DNA of 37,302 bases from Mycobacterium sp. 1465703.0. Lineage in GTDB: Bacteria; Actinomycetota; Actinomycetes; Mycobacteriales; Mycobacteriaceae. The stretch covers positions 1 to 37,302 of the forward strand of contig NZ_LZKU01000012.1 in assembly GCF_001672975.1 (NCBI RefSeq), written 5' to 3'. Under the pieces are notes generated by a model that had not been told where the DNA came from, searched no databases, and worked only from the letters and a program-made list of their open reading frames with translations. The first letter of the stretch is position 1. The number at the start of each line of letters is the position of its first letter. The position numbers were made by a program, and so were the translations under genes. Of this stretch, positions 33,185-37,302 are shown piece after piece.

Positions 33185-34030
33185 TCAGATCACAAAATTG
33201 AGATGCTCGACGACCTGGGCGGCCACGCCCTTGTCACCACCGAGTTCGACATCCTGAGGGCGGGCCGGGCACATCGGGCGGCCACCGGCGAGCCGGGTGA
33301 ACTGCAGGCCGTCCAGCCGGATGGTCGCGGTCGGTTCTTGCCCGGCGAAGTCGTCGACCACCGCGGCCCGGCCGTCGACGCTGACCCGGATGGTGCGGGC
33401 CAGCGGTCCGGTGAGGTCGAACTGAACGCGTGAACCGTCCGGCGCCTTGGCCAGCTTGCCCACCACGTAGCCCATCGTGGCGGCGATCTCGTCGAGGGCA
33501 AGCGACGCCGCCGGGCCGGCGAGCTCGGCATCGGACGGCGGACGTTTCAACGCCACCCGGATGTCTTCCTCGTGCATCCAGCAGTCGAACACCCGGATGC
33601 GCATAAACCGGCCGTAGGAATCCGGGCCGGTGGGCGTCATCGTCACCGAATCCCACTCCTCGGCCGGCATGTTCGTCAGCGCCTGGCGCCGATCGTTGGT
33701 GATCACCCTGAAGCTTTCCAGCACGTCGGCATCGGCGTGCGCGCTCAGATGACGCACCCAGCACTCGTTCATCACCCCGACGTCATTGCGCACATGCTCC
33801 AGCGCCGACACATCGATATCGGGCTGCGGAGCGGCGATGCCCGCAAGGAACGACTCGGTGCCGATCATATGCGCCACCAAGGCTTTGACATCCCAACCGG
33901 GCAGCGGGCTCACCGCCCGCCATTGGGCCTCGGATAATCCGGCCAACAGGGCATCGATGTCATCCCACACCGCGAAAAGCGCGGAAAGCACGGCTGACTT
34001 GTCGAGTTTGGTGACGGGACGAGCGGCCAT
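33185..34030 (-). CDS. maleylpyruvate isomerase/mycothiol-dependent family protein
   Basis: A 281-residue DinB-like protein of the mycothiol-dependent maleylpyruvate isomerase group (TIGR03083-like). The N-terminal helical domain has the metal-site pattern: PGWDVKALVAHMIGTESFLAG and FDCWMHEEDIRVAL. The C-terminal domain (VQFDLTGPLARTIRV, DGLQFTRLAGGRPMCP) is the usual lipocalin-like MDMPI_C part. Its place between ssrA and smpB and its length match M. tuberculosis Rv3099c, with the EamA gene inserted here. Family members use mycothiol as cofactor for isomerisation or detoxification. Starts at ATG 34030. Confidence 0.83.
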   Translation of the reverse strand: MAARPVTKLDKSAVLSALFAVWDDIDALLAGLSEAQWRAVSPLPGWDVKALVAHMIGTESFLAGIAAPQPDIDVSALEHVRNDVGVMNECWVRHLSAHADADVLESFRVITNDRRQALTNMPAEEWDSVTMTPTGPDSYGRFMRIRVFDCWMHEEDIRVALKRPPSDAELAGPAASLALDEIAATMGYVVGKLAKAPDGSRVQFDLTGPLARTIRVSVDGRAAVVDDFAGQEPTATIRLDGLQFTRLAGGRPMCPARPQDVELGGDKGVAAQVVEHLNFVI

Positions 34031-34074
34031 GGTCAGGATCGTAGGCCGATCATTCCCATCGACAGAAGGGCGGG

Positions 34075-34917
34075 TTAGGCCGAGGCGATCATCGCCACGG
34101 ATCCCATGGCGAGCACCATGCCGATCCCTTGCAAGCGGGTCACCCGCTCACGCAGCACGACCATCGCGAGCACCACCGTCGCTGCCGGATACAGCGAAAT
34201 AAGGATGCTGGCCAACGACAGCAGCCAGGTGTGCAGCGCGGCGAGCATGGTGATGTTGGCGAAGATGTCCAGGACGGCCACGGCCACGGCCAGTTTGAGC
34301 GGCCGTCCGCGCGGCATCGCCAGGTTCTGGCTGGTTTTGGCCATGGCGAACACCACCAGGCTGGCAGCCACCCGAGCGAAAACCAGCGGCCACAGCTTGC
34401 ATACGTGCGGCGCCTGATGCAGGAATACTATGTTCAAGCCCATCGCCGATCCGGCAACTACTGTGAGCCAGGCCACTTTTGGGGTGAACCGATACGGCGT
34501 TCCCTCGACCGGGGCCTCGCGGCTGACAAGCATCACCGCACCCAGCGCCAGGACGACGCCCACCAGAGCCGCCTGCCCGGGTCGCTCCCCCAACGCCATA
34601 CCGACGGCGACGGGTACCGCGGCGTTGAGCACGGCCGCCAGTGGTGAGACCACCGAAATCGGCCCGGAGCCAAGCGCCGCAAAGAAAGCCCACATGCCGA
34701 ACGCCATGCCGATGCCGTACAGGCAACCCCAAATCACGGCGCCGACATGGATGGGCCCGCCCACGAAGATGGCCATTACGCCCAGTAACAGCGTTTCGAT
34801 CGGGTAGGCGACGAGCATTACGCGCAGCGCGGCTACCCGCCGCGCTGCCACGCCGCCCACAAAGTCGCTGACGCCGTACGTAACGGCCGACAGCTGGGCG
34901 TAAGCCGCCCCGATCAG
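34075..34917 (-). CDS. EamA/DMT-family transporter
   Basis: About 280 residues with ten predicted membrane helices in two EamA repeats: FAALGSGPISVVSPLAAVLNA ends the first, HTWLLSLASILISLYPAATV the second. The nearest standard start, GTG 34860, leaves out the first helix. The frame upstream reads LIGAAYAQLSAVTYGVSDFVGG, the usual first helix of these proteins, back to a CTG at 34917 that overlaps the smpB stop in the form CTGA. I take this CTG as the likely, translationally coupled start; a frameshift or another start is possible. Exports or imports an unknown metabolite. Five genes on this strand are packed with little or no spacing. Confidence 0.78.
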   Translation of the reverse strand: MIGAAYAQLSAVTYGVSDFVGGVAARRVAALRVMLVAYPIETLLLGVMAIFVGGPIHVGAVIWGCLYGIGMAFGMWAFFAALGSGPISVVSPLAAVLNAAVPVAVGMALGERPGQAALVGVVLALGAVMLVSREAPVEGTPYRFTPKVAWLTVVAGSAMGLNIVFLHQAPHVCKLWPLVFARVAASLVVFAMAKTSQNLAMPRGRPLKLAVAVAVLDIFANITMLAALHTWLLSLASILISLYPAATVVLAMVVLRERVTRLQGIGMVLAMGSVAMIASA

Positions 34918-35423
34918 GTCATACCCTTAGCTCGACGCCCCATTTCGCGGACCACCTCACGCTGTGCATCGCGTTGCGCCATGTCCTGGCGCTTGTCATA
35001 AGTCCTTTTGCCGCGCGCGAGAGCAAGCTCGACTTTGACCTTGCCCGCGGAGAAATACAAAGACAGCGGCATCAAGGCGAGGTTACCATCTCGTATCTTG
35101 CCTACCAGCCTGTCAATTTGTTGCCTATGTAACAACAACTTTCGGTTGCGTCGCGGCTCGTGATTGGTCCAGCTACCGTGCTGATACTCGGCAATGTACA
35201 AGTTACGCAACCACACTTCGCCGTCATCGATTGTTGCGAACGCGTCAGCTAAAGATGCTTGCCCCTCGCGCAAGCTCTTGACCTCGGTACCCTGCAACGC
35301 CACTCCGGCCTCGAACGATTCGATGATCGAATAGTTATGCCGCGCTTTGCGATTGGTGGCTATGACCTGTTTGCTGCCATCTTTGCCGCCCGCCGCCTTG
35401 GACCGGCCGGGACCCTTGGCCAT
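34914..35423 (-). CDS. smpB: SsrA-binding protein SmpB
   Basis: A 169-residue RNA-binding protein, the partner of tmRNA in trans-translation. The OB-fold core is visible: IATNRKARHNYSIIESFEAG, GTEVKSLREGQ, FATIDDGEVWLRNLYIAEY, and the basic C-terminal tail GKRTYDKRQDMAQRDAQREV, which enters the ribosomal mRNA channel. The N-terminus MAKGPGRSKAAGGKDGSKQ is an actinobacterial extension. ATG 35423 starts two bases past the ftsX stop; the longer open frame upstream lies inside ftsX and is not used. Confidence 0.95.
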   Translation of the reverse strand: MAKGPGRSKAAGGKDGSKQVIATNRKARHNYSIIESFEAGVALQGTEVKSLREGQASLADAFATIDDGEVWLRNLYIAEYQHGSWTNHEPRRNRKLLLHRQQIDRLVGKIRDGNLALMPLSLYFSAGKVKVELALARGKRTYDKRQDMAQRDAQREVVREMGRRAKGMT

Positions 35424-35425
35424 AG

Positions 35426-36319
35426 CTACCGCCGTATATAGAGGCGCAAGGTCGCATACCCCGTCACCGCCGCCATCGACACGCCGAGCAGGAACAGCCA
35501 CGGCGCGATGTAGAGGATGTCGGCGTAGTCGACCTTGGCAATTAGATGGGCTTGATAGAACTGGCTTAACGCGTTGTCCAGGAACAACGCTCGCACCAGC
35601 ATCAGTCCGAAGACGGCAATGGCCACACCGATGGCTGCGGCCAACATCGCTTCCACCAGGAAGGGCAGCTGGGTGTACCAGCGGCTGGCACCCACCAGCC
35701 GCATGATGCCGATCTCGGTGCGCCGGGTGTAGGCCGCGACCTGCACCATGTTGGCGATCAACAGGATCGCCCCGACGGCCTGCACCAGAGCCACGGCGAA
35801 CGCGGCATCGCGCAAGCCGTCCAACACCGCGAACAGCCGGTCGATGAGATCTTTCTCGTTGAGGATGCTGCGCACCCCGGGCTGGCCCTGCATCGCGGCA
35901 TCGAACTCCGCGTGCTGTTCGGGATTGTTCAGCTTGACGATGAAGGAGGCGGGAAACGAGTCCTTACCGGCCACGTCCTTGAACTCCGGAAACTTCTTGA
36001 TGGCGTCGTTGTAGGCGTCCTGCCGGTTGACGAAGCGCACCGATTTGACGTCCTGCCGTGCATCGATCTTTTCGCGCAGCCCCTTGCAGGGGGCCGACGC
36101 GCACGTCGCATCGTTGGCCGATATGTCGTCGGTCAGGAACACCTGCGTCTCGACGCGGTCGAGGTAGATCTCGCGCGAGTTGTCGGCCAGCCGGACCACC
36201 AGCAGACCGCCGCCGAACAGGCCGATGGAGATCGCGGTCGTCAGGATCATCGCGGCCGTCATGGTGACGTTGCGGCGAAGCCCGGTCAGAACCTCGTTGA
36301 GTAGGAAGCCGAAGCGCAC
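35426..36319 (-). CDS. ftsX: cell division ABC transporter permease FtsX
   Basis: A 297-residue membrane protein with four helices: one near residues 20-42 ([20 protein letters not shown]), then an extracellular domain (~45-165) that in mycobacteria binds the RipC hydrolase, and three helices at the C-terminus. Two cysteines in [10 protein letters not shown] lie in the extracellular domain, as in M. tuberculosis FtsX. FtsEX couples ATP hydrolysis to peptidoglycan hydrolysis at the septum. GTG 36319 directly follows the ftsE stop (TAAGTG). Confidence 0.95.
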   Translation of the reverse strand: MRFGFLLNEVLTGLRRNVTMTAAMILTTAISIGLFGGGLLVVRLADNSREIYLDRVETQVFLTDDISANDATCASAPCKGLREKIDARQDVKSVRFVNRQDAYNDAIKKFPEFKDVAGKDSFPASFIVKLNNPEQHAEFDAAMQGQPGVRSILNEKDLIDRLFAVLDGLRDAAFAVALVQAVGAILLIANMVQVAAYTRRTEIGIMRLVGASRWYTQLPFLVEAMLAAAIGVAIAVFGLMLVRALFLDNALSQFYQAHLIAKVDYADILYIAPWLFLLGVSMAAVTGYATLRLYIRR

Positions 36320-37009
<690 letters not shown>

Positions 37010-37052
37010 CACGGCACGCCAGTGTAGCGGTGAATTTCGCTGGCAAGCGAAG

Positions 37053-37217
37053 TCAGCTGGCCGGTTGCGGCGAAGTCGGCACCGGACCGGGCCCCGGCAG
37101 CGGTTGCTGCGGGGGCGGCGGCGTCGGGCTTGAGCTGGGCGGGCAGAACGGCGCCGGCAGGATGCACGGCAGCTTCGGCAGCTCGAACGGCGGCGTCGTC
37201 GTTGTGGTCGTCGTCAC
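37053..37217 (-). CDS. small proline-rich protein (Rv3103c-like position)
   Basis: A 54-residue frame beginning with GTG 37217, which overlaps the stop of the gene upstream (GTGA). It reads [18 protein letters not shown], then [17 protein letters not shown] and ends PTSPQPAS. A proline-rich protein of unknown role lies just upstream of ftsE in M. tuberculosis (Rv3103c, longer). The frame is also open further upstream, so the true start may lie beyond the window; a short extracytoplasmic tail is another reading. Confidence 0.5.
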   Translation of the reverse strand: MTTTTTTTPPFELPKLPCILPAPFCPPSSSPTPPPPQQPLPGPGPVPTSPQPAS

Positions 37218-37302
37218 TGGTGGTGGCGGCGGCGGGGCACGTAACCCACCTCGAGGATGAGCTCCTCGCGCAGCAGCCGGGCCAGCCCCGTGGCCGGTTG
37301 CC
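37214..37302 (-). CDS. C-terminal end of a protein upstream of ftsE (partial)
   Basis: The frame ending in TGA (37214-37216) reads QPATGLARLLREELILEVGY followed by VPRRRHHQ. Only the last ~28 residues lie inside the window. In M. tuberculosis a membrane protein gene (Rv3104c) occupies this position, and mscS-like genes are found here in related species; identity cannot be shown from this tail. Confidence 0.45.
   Translation of the reverse strand, partial: QPATGLARLLREELILEVGYVPRRRHHQ

Overview
The window is mycobacterial chromosome. At the right end the minus strand carries ftsE, ftsX, smpB and the tmRNA gene ssrA in the order known from Mycobacterium tuberculosis. The tmRNA encodes the tag ADSHQRDYALAA, the one known from M. 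tuberculosis. The rest is accessory: catabolic oxidoreductases, regulators, lipolytic enzymes and several gene relics.

Left part (1-4.8 kb): an alpha/beta-hydrolase/adenylate-cyclase gene runs into a fold-back inverted repeat at the window edge (1-77 against 249-325), probably a chimera at a contig end. It is followed by a VOC protein, a fused sugar-kinase/MurQ protein and a Tat/lipobox N-acetylmuramoyl-L-alanine amidase. The last two look like a small cell-wall recycling locus.

Catabolic region (4.9-16.5 kb): a flavin monooxygenase and a methyltransferase, two tandem IclR-type regulators, then an operon of a TPP enzyme, an FAD oxidase and a ring-cleaving dioxygenase. These are followed by a P450/hydrolase deletion scar and, on the other strand, an SDR, an NmrA-like protein, a deazaflavin-type nitroreductase and a Pro/Thr/Ser-repeat secreted protein. 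An 80-bp promoter module with a CCCACTCAGTGGG-type dyad and a TAACGT -10 occurs three times. One copy drives the monooxygenase, one drives the TPP operon apparently as a leaderless transcript, and one now leads into a gene relic. The IclR-promoter-TPP unit was evidently duplicated and one copy then collapsed.

Putative island (16.6-32.7 kb): a 42-bp near-copy of the ssrA 3' end at 16572 forms a direct repeat with the real one at 32712. This is the signature of an element integrated into ssrA, but no integrase is visible. Inside are a PLD-like protein, a small secreted Cys-rich protein, a large membrane patatin phospholipase, a DUF5995 protein, a GMC oxidoreductase fused to a DUF1080 domain with a DyP peroxidase 9 bp downstream, an MFS transporter and a YmdB-type phosphodiesterase. 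The GMC-DUF1080/DyP pair is the most interesting system: it suggests one polypeptide that oxidises a sugar to the 3-keto form and then cleaves the glycoside, with a peroxidase to use any H2O2.

Right part (32.7-37.3 kb): core genes ssrA, a mycothiol-dependent maleylpyruvate-isomerase-like protein, an EamA transporter overlapping smpB by 4 nt, smpB, ftsX, ftsE, a proline-rich small protein and the tail of the next gene. All are on the minus strand.
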